From positions 62,001 to 126,000 of the forward strand of contig NZ_JAMXMY010000024.1 in NCBI RefSeq assembly GCF_024055795.1: a DNA stretch of 64,000 bases, read 5' to 3'. The DNA comes from Actinoallomurus purpureus. GTDB taxonomy: Bacteria; Actinomycetota; Actinomycetes; Streptosporangiales; Streptosporangiaceae. Below, piece by piece: positions 17,473 through 26,168 of the stretch (position 1 is the first letter of the stretch; the number at the start of each line of letters is the position of its first letter). The notes under the pieces are model-generated. The model saw only the letters and a program-made list of their open reading frames with translations, ran no database searches and was not told where the DNA came from. The translations under genes and the position numbers were made by a program.

Positions 17473-18783
17473 TCAGCTCAGGGCGGCGAGGCGCTCGAAG
17501 ACGCCGTCGAGCCGTTCGACGTAGCGCTCGGGGCGGCAGACGTCGTCGAGCCGTGCCTCGTCGAGCGTCAGCCCGGCCTCGGCGGCCTGCGCGCGCAGCG
17601 TCTCGCGGAACGGCGTCCCGGTCTCCCACGTCCGCATCGCGGCCTTCTGCACGAGCGGGTACGCCTCGTCGTCACGGGACATCCCTGCGTTGATCAGTTC
17701 CAGCAGGACGGCGCTCGTGTAGATCAGGCCGCCGGTCGACTCGAGGTTGACGCGCATCCGCTCCTCGTCGACGACGAGGCCGGTGACCAGCCGGTGCGTC
17801 AGGCTGAGCATGTAGTCCAGTGCGATCGAGGCGTCGGGCAGCGCGATGCGCTCGGTGGAGGAGTGGGAGATGTCCCGCTCGTGCCACAGGGGGATGCCCT
17901 CCATGACCGGGGTCACCTGCGCGCGCACGATCCGGGCGAGGCCGGCGAGGCGCTCGGAGATGATCGGGTTCTTCTTGTGCGGCATCGCGGAGGAGCCCTT
18001 CTGGCCCTTCCCGAACGGCTCCCAGAGCTCGCGCACCTCGGTGCGCTGGCCGTGCCGGACCTCCAGCGCGATCGCCTCGCACACCGTCGACATGATCGCC
18101 AGTGTGGAGACCCACTCGCTGATGCCGTCGCGGATGACGACCTGGGTGGACACGTCGGCCGGGGCGAGTCCCAGCTCGGCGGCGACGTACCGCTCGACCT
18201 CCGGGTCGATGTTGGAGTAGGTGCCGACGGCGCCGGAGATGGCGCAGACCGCGACGGCCGCGCGGGCGCGGCGCAGGCGGTCACGGGACCGCGCCATCGC
18301 GAACGCGAAGTCCGCGACCCGGTGACCCCACACGTCCGGCTCGCCGTGGATGCCGTGCGTACGGCCGACGCGCAGGGTGGCGCGGTGCGCCAAGCCGTGG
18401 TCGCGCAGCGCGGCGACGAGGGCGTCGGCCTTGGCCAGCAGGATGTCGGTGGCCTCGACGAGCTGGACGGCGAGGGCCGTGTCGAGCAGGTCCGAGGACG
18501 TCATGCCGAAGTGGACGTACGCGGCGGCCTCACGGGGCGTGGTGTTGTCGGCCCACGCGGACAGGAACGCGATGACGTCGTGCTGGGTCGTGGCCTCGAT
18601 CTCGGCGACGCGCTCAGGCGTCGGCGGTGGAGCGGCGCGCACCGGCTCGACGACGTCCGAAGGGACGGTGCCCGCCTTGGCGTGAGCCTCCAGCACCAGG
18701 GTCTCGACCCGGCACCACAGCTCGTACTTGTGCGCGTCGCTCCAGACGCGGCCCATCTCCGGAAGGGTATAGCGCTCGATCAC
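17473..18783 (-). CDS. purB: Adenylosuccinate lyase
   Basis: A 436-residue member of the fumarase/aspartase superfamily. It cleaves SAICAR to AICAR and adenylosuccinate to AMP in purine synthesis. Motifs: TTQHDVIAFL (~66), HFGMTSSDLLDTA (~90; substrate His/Thr-Ser), GRTHGIHGEP (~140; general acid His) and the superfamily signature GSSAMPHKKNP (~265; mobile catalytic loop). Length is normal. The start has an upstream AT-richer box (GGTATAGCG on the complement) but no strong Shine-Dalgarno. It lies between the GH5 gene and the MOSC gene, with purD 1.4 kb upstream on the same strand. Confidence 0.96.
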   Translation of the reverse strand: MIERYTLPEMGRVWSDAHKYELWCRVETLVLEAHAKAGTVPSDVVEPVRAAPPPTPERVAEIEATTQHDVIAFLSAWADNTTPREAAAYVHFGMTSSDLLDTALAVQLVEATDILLAKADALVAALRDHGLAHRATLRVGRTHGIHGEPDVWGHRVADFAFAMARSRDRLRRARAAVAVCAISGAVGTYSNIDPEVERYVAAELGLAPADVSTQVVIRDGISEWVSTLAIMSTVCEAIALEVRHGQRTEVRELWEPFGKGQKGSSAMPHKKNPIISERLAGLARIVRAQVTPVMEGIPLWHERDISHSSTERIALPDASIALDYMLSLTHRLVTGLVVDEERMRVNLESTGGLIYTSAVLLELINAGMSRDDEAYPLVQKAAMRTWETGTPFRETLRAQAAEAGLTLDEARLDDVCRPERYVERLDGVFERLAALS

Positions 18784-18802
18784 CCCTCCAGTGTCCCAGG
18801 CG

Positions 18803-19972
18803 TCAGAACAGCAGGCCGACCCAGGACCGCCAGTTCTCGCTGGCGTCGACCATGCTGAACGGCCCGTTCCCGTTGTCGGAGGAGTACTCCCACCAGGCGT
18901 AGTCGAGGCCCTTGGACTTGTAGAGGGCGACCTTGTCCTTGATGTACTGGTCGTGGCCGGTGGCGGCGGAGCCGATGCCGAACTCCCCGATCCACACGGG
19001 CAGGCTCTCCGTCGCGGCCATGTCGAGCTGGACCTGCAGGTGCGAGGCGAGCGCGGCCTTGTTCGCCGCGGTGTAGCCGGTGCTGCCGTCGGAGGGGTTC
19101 GGGTCCTGGCCCAGCCCGGTGGAGTTGTTGTACCCGTTCGTGAAGCCGCTCTTCGCGTCGCCGTTGTAGTAGTCGTGGACCGACCAGATGAGGTTGCTGC
19201 GGCTGGTCGGGGTGAACGACGAGAACGACGAGGTGGGCACCTTGGAGTCGCCGTACGACGGCTCCATCATGATGCTGGTGACGCTGTCCTCGGCGCGGAT
19301 CGCGTTGACGATCTGGGTGTAGTCGGACAGCAGCCGCGCGGACTTCGTGGCCGAGCGGAACGGCTCGTTGACCGGGTCGTACGCCGCGATCGCCGGTTCG
19401 TCCTTGTACCGGTTGGCGATGGTCTGCAGGAAGCCCAGGCCGTTCTCGACGACGGCGTCCAGGCCCTCGACCGAGCCATCGTCCGTGGGCGTCACCTGTG
19501 CCCAGGCCGGCACGTGCTCCTGGCCGTCGGGACTGCCCGACATGTGCACGCAGTCGAGGATGACGTACAGGCCGGCGGCCTTGGCCCGCGTGACCGCCGT
19601 CGCGAGGGTGGTGAACGCCGTCTCGTTCCAGTCCGCCTCGGTCGGCTGGAACATGTCCCAGAACAGGACCATGCGGACGGCGGTGAAGCCCTTGGCCTTG
19701 ATCGAGTCGTACGTCGACTGTCCCCAGGTGTCCGTGCTGCCGGCGTCCCAGATCGGCTGGACGTTCGGGCCGATCAGCAGGTGCGTGGTGCCGGCGGAGT
19801 CGACGAACGCGTGAGAGGTCGTGGCGTGCAGCCGGGTCAGCGCGGCGGCCTGCGCCGTCCGGGCGGCGGTCCGGGCGGCGGGTTCGCGGGCCGGGGTGCC
19901 GGCCTGGGCCGTCCCGGCGGCGCCACACGTCATGAGAAGTGTGGCGAGAGCGAGCCCGACTGATCGGCGCAT
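18803..19972 (-). CDS. Secreted glycoside hydrolase family 5 (cellulase/mannanase-like)
   Basis: A 389-residue protein; ATG 19972 behind GGGAAGGGAAG gives a signal peptide RRSVGLALATLLMTCGAAG cleaved near TAQAG. GH5 core features: GFTAVRMVLFWDMFQP (strand 2-3), LYVILDCVHMSGSP, DPVNEPF with the acid/base Glu (~215), WSVHDYYNG (His/Tyr) and WIGEFGIG with the nucleophile Glu (~330). It hydrolyses beta-1,4 glucan- or mannan-type or glycosphingolipid bonds outside the cell. The VNEP plus long insertion resembles endoglycoceramidase-type GH5, but specificity cannot be read. No carbohydrate-binding module. Unrelated to the flanking purine genes. Confidence 0.88.
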   Translation of the reverse strand: MRRSVGLALATLLMTCGAAGTAQAGTPAREPAARTAARTAQAAALTRLHATTSHAFVDSAGTTHLLIGPNVQPIWDAGSTDTWGQSTYDSIKAKGFTAVRMVLFWDMFQPTEADWNETAFTTLATAVTRAKAAGLYVILDCVHMSGSPDGQEHVPAWAQVTPTDDGSVEGLDAVVENGLGFLQTIANRYKDEPAIAAYDPVNEPFRSATKSARLLSDYTQIVNAIRAEDSVTSIMMEPSYGDSKVPTSSFSSFTPTSRSNLIWSVHDYYNGDAKSGFTNGYNNSTGLGQDPNPSDGSTGYTAANKAALASHLQVQLDMAATESLPVWIGEFGIGSAATGHDQYIKDKVALYKSKGLDYAWWEYSSDNGNGPFSMVDASENWRSWVGLLF

Positions 19973-20192
19973 GATCGTCTTCCCTTCCCCGGTGATCAAG
20001 ATCGTTTGGATCCTAGATCAACTTCTCGGGTGCGGGACGGGAATCCGTGATGTTCCGGTGCTGTTCGTGGGCGGGACGCCGTCGGCTCGCCGCTCAGCCT
20101 CCTGGTCGCGCTCCCCTCCTCACTCGCTCCGCGGCCGGCTCGTCCCTCACCGGCCACTCCGCTCGCTCGTCGGCTCGCCGCTCAGTGGCCGG

Positions 20193-21428
20193 TCAGACCT
20201 TCGCCGCGATGTCCGTACGGTAGTGCGCACCGCGCAGCCGGATCCGCTCGGCGGCGGCGTAGGCCGTGGCACGGGCGGCGGCGATGTCGGGACCGGTGCC
20301 GACGACGTTCAGCACCCGTCCGCCGGCCGAGACCGGCAGCCCCTCGTGCAGCTTGGTGCCGGCGTGCAGGACGTACGCGCCCTCCACCGTTTCGGCGTCC
20401 TCGACCCCGGCGATCGGGTCGCCGATCGTCGGCTTGCCGGGGTAGTTCTCCGCAGCGATCACCACCGTGACCGCCGCGCCCGGCCGCCACTCCAGCTCCG
20501 GCGCGGACCCGAGTCCCCCGACCGCGCACGCCTGCAGCAACGCGCCGAGCGGGGTCGCCAGCCGGTCGAGCACGACCTGGGTCTCCGGGTCGCCGAACCG
20601 GGCGTTGAACTCGATCACCCGGACGCCCGTCGACGTCAGCGCGAGCCCGGCGTAGAGGACGCCGGAGTAGGGCGTCTCGCGGCGGCGCAGCTCGTCCACG
20701 GTCGGCTGGACGACCGTCCGTACGACCTCGTCGACCAGACCCGCGGGCGCCCAGGGCAGCGGGGTGTAGGCCCCCATGCCGCCGGTGTTGGGTCCCTGGT
20801 CGTCGTCGTGGGCGCGCTTGAAATCCTGCGCCGGCAGCAGCGGGACGACCGTGGTGCCGTCGGTCAGCGCGAACAGCGAGACCTCCGGCCCGTCGAGGTA
20901 CTCCTCGACGACGACCCGATCGCACTCGGCGGCGTGCCGCTCGGCCGCCGCACGGTCCTCGGTGACGACGACGCCCTTGCCCGCGGCCAGCCCGTCGTCC
21001 TTGACCACGTACGGCGGGCCGAACGCGTCGAGCGCGGCCTCCACCTCGCCGGCGCTCTCACAGACCCGGGCGTCGGCGGTCGGGACGCCGGCCGCCTGCA
21101 TGATCTCCTTGGCGAACGCCTTGGACCCCTCGATCCGCGCCGCCGCCGCGTCCGGCCCGAAGCACAGGAGCCCGGCCCGGCGCAGGGCGTCGCCCACGCC
21201 CGCGACCAGGGGCGCCTCGGGGCCGATCACGACGAGCTGTGCCATGAGGCGCTGGGCGAGCTCGACCACGGCGACCGGATCGGTGGGATCCAGGACATGG
21301 TTGTCCGCGAGCGCGGCGGTGCCGGCGTTGCCGGGCGCACAGTGCAGCGCGGTGACGTCAGGGTCTTGGGCAAGGGAGCGGACCAGCGCGTGTTCGCGCC
21401 CGCCCGAGCCGAGAACGAGGACTCGCAC
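20193..21428 (-). CDS. purD: Phosphoribosylamine-glycine ligase (GAR synthetase)
   Basis: A 411-residue ATP-grasp enzyme joining glycine to phosphoribosylamine, step two of purine synthesis. Seen: N-terminal [28 protein letters not shown] (ATP-grasp start, ~105), [26 protein letters not shown] (~215), [18 protein letters not shown] (metal and ATP site, ~280) and ENYPGKP (~335). Full length. The GTG/ATG-type start at 21428 lies 276 bp from the divergent corA upstream ORF. Between its end and the GH5 start are ~220 bp with no gene. Confidence 0.96.
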   Translation of the reverse strand: MRVLVLGSGGREHALVRSLAQDPDVTALHCAPGNAGTAALADNHVLDPTDPVAVVELAQRLMAQLVVIGPEAPLVAGVGDALRRAGLLCFGPDAAAARIEGSKAFAKEIMQAAGVPTADARVCESAGEVEAALDAFGPPYVVKDDGLAAGKGVVVTEDRAAAERHAAECDRVVVEEYLDGPEVSLFALTDGTTVVPLLPAQDFKRAHDDDQGPNTGGMGAYTPLPWAPAGLVDEVVRTVVQPTVDELRRRETPYSGVLYAGLALTSTGVRVIEFNARFGDPETQVVLDRLATPLGALLQACAVGGLGSAPELEWRPGAAVTVVIAAENYPGKPTIGDPIAGVEDAETVEGAYVLHAGTKLHEGLPVSAGGRVLNVVGTGPDIAAARATAYAAAERIRLRGAHYRTDIAAKV

Positions 21429-21704
21429 GGTGCGAAGCCTATCGAGATCTCCGGTTTTCCGGACTGGCGAGGGAAGCGCCGACGGCCCGGCGGTGTTGGT
21501 CTGAGCAGAGCCGACGCCCGTACGCTCCGAGGCGCGCCGCCGCGGAGGGCCGTGCGGTGCCGGGGCCGACCGGGCGACGGCAGTGATTTTTCGAATAATC
21601 CGGGAAACGTGTGAACCGGTTGCCCTGCCGGGGCGTCCTTAATTACCCGGTGTAATCTTAGAGCCTCGTGCTCTGACGCCGACGACCCGAAGGAGGTGGT
21701 TGGA

Positions 21705-21803
21705 ATGAGTCCTGGCGATCCTTGCAGTAACGCCGAGCCTCCTCACGATCCGACCATCTCTACTCGGCGTCCGGCCGCCTCCGGCGCGCGCTCCCCGCTC
21801 TGA
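21705..21803 (+). CDS. Pro/acid-rich upstream ORF, candidate Mg2+-sensing leader of corA
   Basis: A 32-codon ORF with a near-perfect Shine-Dalgarno (GAAGGAGG, 21689-21696) ahead of ATG 21705. It begins MSPGDPCSNAEPPHDPT, with acidic and proline residues packed into the first 17, then turns basic (STRRPAASGARSP). It ends at 21803, 57 bp before corA. Leader peptides of Mg2+ transporters such as E. coli MgtL are likewise Pro/acid-rich. When Mg2+ is low the ribosome becomes unstable on them and this switches on the transporter. A stem ACGCGCG/CGCGCGT (21814-21831) lies between it and corA. Function here is inference. Confidence 0.6.
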   Translation: MSPGDPCSNAEPPHDPTISTRRPAASGARSPL

Positions 21804-21813
21804 TCCCGGGTTG

Positions 21814-21831
21814 ACGCGCGCTGCCGCGCGT
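21814..21831 (+). promoter_or_regulatory. Stem-loop between the leader ORF and corA
   Basis: A 7-bp perfect stem (ACGCGCG, 21814-21820; CGCGCGT, 21825-21831) with CTGC loop, 30 bp before the corA start codon. It could act in attenuation or ribosome-site masking linked to translation of the upstream ORF. Confidence 0.4.
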
Positions 21832-21860
21832 GGGGCCGGGCCAGGGTTAGGAGTTCCCCC

Positions 21861-22964
21861 ATGGCCATGACCAGGGTTCGCCCCGGGCGCGCCACCCGCG
21901 TCCTGTTCAAGCCGCTCGCCCGCCCCGGCCGCATCTCGGCGGGTGAGTCGATCAACGAGAGGTCCGCACTCATCGACTGGGCGGCGTACGTCGACGGCAA
22001 GCGCGTCGACACCGCCAGCCTCGCCGACGCCGTCGAGCTCGTCCGTGCCCCCGACGACCTCCCCGAAGACGCCGAGCAGGGCGACCGTTTCGTCTGGGTC
22101 GGGCTGCACGAGCCGGACGCCGCCGAGCTGGAGCGGCTGTCCGAGGTGTTCGGTCTGCACCCGCTCGCCGTCGAGGACGCCGTCCACGCCCACCAGCGGC
22201 CGAAGCTGGAGCGCTACGACGACGTGCAGTTCGTCGTCATGAAGACGATCGGGTACGTCGAGCGCGGCGGCACGGAGACCGTGCAGGCCGGCGAGATCAT
22301 GATCTTCTGTGGTCCCGACTTCATCGTCACCGTCCGTCACGGCGAGCACGGAGCGCTCGCCCCCGTCCGGCGGCGTCTCGAGGAGACCCCGGAGCGCCTC
22401 GCCCTCGGCCCCGCCGCCGTCCTGCACGCCATCATCGACCGGGTCGTGGACGACTACATCTCCGTCGGCAACGACGTCCAGCAGGACATCGACGAGGTCG
22501 AGGAGAACGTCTTCTCCGCCGACGCCACCAACCAGGCCGAGCGGATCTATCGGTTGAAGCGCGAGGTCATCCAGCTCAAGCGCGCCGTCGGCCCCTTGTC
22601 CGGACCGCTGCGCAATCTCGCGGCCCGCCGCTTCGTCCCGGCCGAGATCCGCGAATACTTCCGCGACGTCGACGACCACCTCACCCGTGTGCGCGAGCAG
22701 GTCGAGTCCTGCGACGAGCTGCTCACCCCCATCCTCCAGGCGCACCTCACCCAGGTGACCGTCACCGACAACCACGACATGCGCAAGATCTCCGCCTGGG
22801 CGGCGATCCTCGCGATGCCGACGGCGATCACCGGCGTGTACGGCATGAACTTCACGCACATGCCGGAGCTGCACTGGAAGTACGGCTACCTGGCCGCCCT
22901 GGGAGTCATCGCCGGCGCCTGTTTCGTCCTCTACCGCGGCTTCCGCCGCAACGGCTGGCTCTAG
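21861..22964 (+). CDS. corA: CorA-family Mg2+/Co2+ transporter
   Basis: A 367-residue protein; ATG 21861 follows AGGAG. The large N-terminal cytoplasmic domain includes FGLHPLAVEDAVHAHQRPK (~120-138). A long stalk helix (DVQQDIDEVEENVF to QLKRAVGPL) leads to two C-terminal membrane helices. The first ends in the signature YGMNF (GMN at ~328-330), the selectivity loop of the pentameric Mg2+ channel. The C-terminus is basic (RGFRRNGWL). The stop codon lies inside the IS481-derived repeat at 22961. An upstream ORF (21705) probably controls expression. Confidence 0.94.
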   Translation: MAMTRVRPGRATRVLFKPLARPGRISAGESINERSALIDWAAYVDGKRVDTASLADAVELVRAPDDLPEDAEQGDRFVWVGLHEPDAAELERLSEVFGLHPLAVEDAVHAHQRPKLERYDDVQFVVMKTIGYVERGGTETVQAGEIMIFCGPDFIVTVRHGEHGALAPVRRRLEETPERLALGPAAVLHAIIDRVVDDYISVGNDVQQDIDEVEENVFSADATNQAERIYRLKREVIQLKRAVGPLSGPLRNLAARRFVPAEIREYFRDVDDHLTRVREQVESCDELLTPILQAHLTQVTVTDNHDMRKISAWAAILAMPTAITGVYGMNFTHMPELHWKYGYLAALGVIAGACFVLYRGFRRNGWL

Positions 22965-23037
22965 GTGTACTGACCACGGAGGTTGGTGACGGCGACACGG
23001 GTGGATGATCTTGAAATAGGTGAGGGCCTTCGGGCTC
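22961..23037 (-). repeat. 77-bp repeat copy B: tail of an IS481-type transposase
   Basis: Second copy of the sequence at 4446-4522, in the same orientation. It fills exactly the space between the stop codons of corA (22962-22964) and glpQ (23036-23038), which converge on it. Both copies begin at CTAGGTGTACTGACC. No transposase body is present, so this is a solo remnant or a short non-autonomous unit. Confidence 0.7.
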
Positions 23038-23896
23038 AGCGCCCCAGCACCGTCCGGAGGCGGTCGGGGTAGTCGGTGACGATCGCGTCCACGCCGAACG
23101 CGACGTGCCGCGCCATCTCGGCCGGATCGTTGACCGTCCACGGGACGACGCGCAGGTCACGGGCGTGCGCCGCCGCGACCAGTTCCGGGATGACCATGAC
23201 CCTGTTCGGGGAGATCATGGTCGCCCCGGCATCGGCCGCGGCGGCGACCAGGCCGCCCGCCGGATCACGCCCGGCCATCCACGACGCGTCGAGGGTGTCC
23301 GGCTCGACCAGCGCCACCCGATCCCCGCCGGGCAGCAGCTCACGCGCCACCCCCAGCACCCGCCAGTCGAACGCCAGCAGCCGCGACCGCTCCGTCAGGC
23401 CGTACGACTCCAGGACCTTCACCGCGGCGACCGTGATCGTTTCGATGTCCGGCCAGGACGGGTCGGTCTTGATCTCCACCGCGAGCCGTACGTCGTGCGG
23501 GGCGACCAGCTCGCACAGCTCCGCCAGCGTCGGCACCTCGGCGCCGGGGATCGGCGTCTGCGTTTGCGCGAATCGCCTGTTGATAATCCCGGCGTCGAGC
23601 GTCTTGATCTGCGCGAGCGTCAGCTCCCCGATCGGGCGGCCGACGTAGGGGAACAGGGGATCGCGCGGCCGGCACGGCCCCCGGTCCCGTACCGTCCCGG
23701 CGTTCAGCGCCTGGTCGTGATGGAGCACCGGGACGCCGTCCGCGGTCAGCGCGACGTCCAGCTCCAGTACGTCGACGCCCAGCTCGAGCGTTCTGGCGAA
23801 CCCCGGAAGGGTGTTCTCCGGCCACAGTCCCCGCGCCCCGCGGTGCCCCTGGATCTCCACCTGCCCCAGGGTACGGGCGAGCAGGCCGAGGGTCAC
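23036..23896 (-). CDS. glpQ: Glycerophosphodiester phosphodiesterase
   Basis: A 286-residue TIM-barrel enzyme hydrolysing glycerophosphodiesters to glycerol-3-phosphate and an alcohol. GTG 23896 overlaps the P450 stop by four bases (GTGA). Seen: QGHRGARGLWPENTLPGF (HRG...PEN catalytic start), DVLELDVALTADGVPVLHHD (metal Glu-Asp and second catalytic His), LAVEIKTDPSW (metal Glu) and the late VPWTVNDPAEM. No signal peptide, so it is cytoplasmic. Coupling to the conservon P450 suggests co-expression with that signalling unit, which is unusual. Its stop abuts repeat copy B. Confidence 0.93.
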   Translation of the reverse strand: MTLGLLARTLGQVEIQGHRGARGLWPENTLPGFARTLELGVDVLELDVALTADGVPVLHHDQALNAGTVRDRGPCRPRDPLFPYVGRPIGELTLAQIKTLDAGIINRRFAQTQTPIPGAEVPTLAELCELVAPHDVRLAVEIKTDPSWPDIETITVAAVKVLESYGLTERSRLLAFDWRVLGVARELLPGGDRVALVEPDTLDASWMAGRDPAGGLVAAAADAGATMISPNRVMVIPELVAAAHARDLRVVPWTVNDPAEMARHVAFGVDAIVTDYPDRLRTVLGR

Positions 23897-25239
23897 TCGC
23901 CGTGCCACCAGCGGGCCAGGAAGCCGGGATGTGCGGCCTCGCGCGGCGCCGGGACACCGGCCGGCGGGCGCATGGTCGCACCCCCGGCCGACCGGGCCGG
24001 ACGCGGGGGGACCTGGACGGGCGGGAAACGGACGGGCAGCGAGGACAGGGCGCGCTGGGCGAACCCGGGCCGCCACTCCAGGCGGTCGGCGGGAACGGCC
24101 AGCTCCATGTCCGGCAGCGCGTCGAGCAGCTTCTCCATGGCGACCGAGGCGATCAGGCGTGCCTGCCCCTGGACCGGGCAGGTGTGCGGACCCGCGCCCC
24201 AGGCCAGGTGGGCGCGGTTGCCCGTCCGGTTCGCGGACACGGTCGCCGGGTCGGTGTTGGCGGCGGCGAAGCCGATGACGACGGGCTGGTCCGCCGGCAG
24301 CCGTACGCCTCGGAACTCGACGTCCTTCACGGGATAGCTGATCGCCCAGTTCGCGATCGGTGGATCCGTCCACAGGGCCTCGTCGAGGGCGTCCTCGACC
24401 GGCAGACTGCCCCCGGACAGGTCACCGGCGAACCGGTCGTCGGACAGCAGCAGCCGCAGACCGTTCGCGATGAGGTTCTGCTCCGGCTCGGTGGCGAGCC
24501 CGATGAGCGGGATGAGCTGTTCGGTCAACTCCTCGTCGGTGAGCCGCGCCGGGTGGCTCAGCAGCCAGCTGGTCAGGTCCTCGGCGGGTCGCGCGCGCTT
24601 GAGCGCGACCAGCTCGCCGGTGGCCTCGAGCAGGATCTGGTTGTTCTTCGCCGTGTCGACGTTGTCGACGAGCCCCTGCATGGCGACGGCGATGCGGTCG
24701 CCGATCTCCGGGGGGCAGCCCAGGATTTCATTGAACACCAGCAGGGGCAGGACCAGCGCGTACTCGGTTCGCAGGTCGGCCGCGCCCTTGGCGGCGAATC
24801 GCCTGATGAGCGCCTCGGAGTGGCGTTCGACGGACTCGCGCAGCGTGTTCAGGTCGATGCGGGACAGGCCGTCGGAGACCGCCGCGCGCAACCGTGCGTG
24901 CTCGGCGCCGTCGGTCTTGTCGCAGGCCGGCCGGTACTTCAAGAACGGCACCACCGGGGAGTCCGGCGAGACGGTCCGCTCCCATCGGCGTGCGTCTTTG
25001 GGGAAGGTGTCGGGATCGCGCAGCACCTGGAGGGCGGCGTCGTAGGAGATGACCAGAGACGCCGGGACGCCCGGGGCCAGCTCGACGGGGGCGACCGGGC
25101 CGTACCCGCGCAGGGAGGCGTACACCCGGGCCGGGCGGGCCGCGAACTCCGGTCCGTACAGCGGCGTGCGTCCGCCGTGCGCGGGGCAGCCCGGGCCGGG
25201 CGGCGAGGTGATGACGGGCGCCGAGCTGTCAGAGGTCAC
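23893..25239 (-). CDS. CYP157-like cytochrome P450 of the conservon
   Basis: A 448-residue P450. Heme loop LAWGAGPHTCPVQGQARLI carries the axial Cys (354), but the Gly two after Cys is absent. The K-helix reads DEALWTDPP (287-290 EALW), so the normally invariant Arg of ExxR is Trp. The I-helix reads GLATEPEQN rather than AGxxT. Loss of ExxR with Trp is the known hallmark of the Streptomyces CYP157 family, whose genes sit in conservons; this locus fits. It overlaps the GTPase gene by 11 bp and glpQ by 4 bp. Substrate and redox partner are unknown, and it may be a poor monooxygenase. Confidence 0.88.
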   Translation of the reverse strand: MTSDSSAPVITSPPGPGCPAHGGRTPLYGPEFAARPARVYASLRGYGPVAPVELAPGVPASLVISYDAALQVLRDPDTFPKDARRWERTVSPDSPVVPFLKYRPACDKTDGAEHARLRAAVSDGLSRIDLNTLRESVERHSEALIRRFAAKGAADLRTEYALVLPLLVFNEILGCPPEIGDRIAVAMQGLVDNVDTAKNNQILLEATGELVALKRARPAEDLTSWLLSHPARLTDEELTEQLIPLIGLATEPEQNLIANGLRLLLSDDRFAGDLSGGSLPVEDALDEALWTDPPIANWAISYPVKDVEFRGVRLPADQPVVIGFAAANTDPATVSANRTGNRAHLAWGAGPHTCPVQGQARLIASVAMEKLLDALPDMELAVPADRLEWRPGFAQRALSSLPVRFPPVQVPPRPARSAGGATMRPPAGVPAPREAAHPGFLARWWHGE

Positions 25240-25834
25240 GGATCCTCTTCTGCTCGATCTGGACGAGGTACTCGACGAGGGCGATCAACGCGCGGGTCGA
25301 GGACGCCCGGTCACGCGCGTCGCAGGTGACGAGCGGCGTGGAGGGCAGCAGATCGAGGGCCTCGCGGAGTTCTTCCTCCGGGAAGGACGGGCCGTCGTCG
25401 AACTGGTTGATCGCGACGGCGTACCGGAGCTTCTGCTCCTCGAGGAAGTTCATGATGTCGAAGGACTGCTCGAGCCGCCGGGTGTCCGCCAGCACGAGCG
25501 CGCCGAGGGCTCCGCGCGACAGGTCGTGCCACAGCTGCGTGAACCGGTGCTGGCCGGGGGTCCCGAACAGGTAGAGCACCAGACTCTCGCTCAGCGTCAG
25601 CCGGCCGAAGTCCATGGCGACGGTGGTCGTCTGCTTGTCCGGCACCCCGGCGAGGTCGTCGACCAGGGCGCCGGCCTGCGTCATGCGTTCCTCGGTGCGC
25701 AGCGGCCGGATCTCCGACAAGGTGCCGACCAGCGTCGTCTTGCCGACGGCGAAGTGACCGACGATCAGCACCTTGACCGAGGTCCGTACGGTATCGCGCA
25801 CATACGTGCCGTCAGAGACGAGCGCGGAGTCCAT
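25229..25834 (-). CDS. cvnD: Conservon GTP-binding protein CvnD
   Basis: A 201-residue Ras-like small GTPase. Seen: Walker A GHFAVGKTTLVGTLSE (~27-42), the switch region TTTVAMDFGRLTL, Walker B/G3 LYLFGTPGQHRFTQLW (~88-103) and NQFDD in place of the NKxD motif (~142). This is the normal variant in the bacterial conservon/MglA-like group. It ends KRIRDL. Conservon GTPases respond to the sensor kinase and roadblock partner on the inner membrane face. It overlaps cvnC by 23 bp and the P450 gene by 11 bp. Confidence 0.92.
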   Translation of the reverse strand: MDSALVSDGTYVRDTVRTSVKVLIVGHFAVGKTTLVGTLSEIRPLRTEERMTQAGALVDDLAGVPDKQTTTVAMDFGRLTLSESLVLYLFGTPGQHRFTQLWHDLSRGALGALVLADTRRLEQSFDIMNFLEEQKLRYAVAINQFDDGPSFPEEELREALDLLPSTPLVTCDARDRASSTRALIALVEYLVQIEQKRIRDL

Positions 25835-26168
25835 CGAGCACCTCCTGGAGAAGCAGGGTCGAGGCGGGGCCGGTGTCCACCGGCCCGGCGACGCGGGTCA
25901 CGATGTGGCCGCTGTCCACGAGATCCGACAGCAGGACCTTGGTGACGCTGACGGGCAGGCCGAGATGCCCGGCGACCTCCACCACCGAGAGGGCCCCGCC
26001 CCGGCACAGCTCCATCACCCGCCGTTTCTCCGGGTTGAGGCCGGTGACCTCGGAGCGTGCGGCCATGACGAGCGTGACCAGGTCGAAGATATTGCGGGTC
26101 GGGCGGGCGCGCCCGCCGGTCACCACGTGCGGCCGGACCAGCGCGCGTTCGCGCCGGTTCGGGCTCAT
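25812..26168 (-). CDS. cvnC: Conservon DUF742 protein CvnC
   Basis: A 118-residue protein of the DUF742 family. It has the standard start RPHVVTGGRARPTRNIFDLV and TLVMAA, then NPEKRRVMELCRGGALSVVEV and LGLPVSVTKVLLSDLVDSGH, a winged-helix-like core. It is the third element of the conservon and probably bridges the sensor and the GTPase. Its start overlaps cvnB by 4 bp (ATGA), so the operon is translationally coupled throughout. Confidence 0.93.
   Translation of the reverse strand: MSPNRRERALVRPHVVTGGRARPTRNIFDLVTLVMAARSEVTGLNPEKRRVMELCRGGALSVVEVAGHLGLPVSVTKVLLSDLVDSGHIVTRVAGPVDTGPASTLLLQEVLDGLRARL

Noticed and set aside
16453-18858. 801-codon open frame on the plus strand
   Set aside because: Antisense to the MOSC and purB genes, which have clear motifs and starts.
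21639-23141. 500-codon open frame on the minus strand over corA
   Set aside because: Shadow of corA. Only its IS481-derived segment at 22961-23037 is meaningful, and that in another frame.
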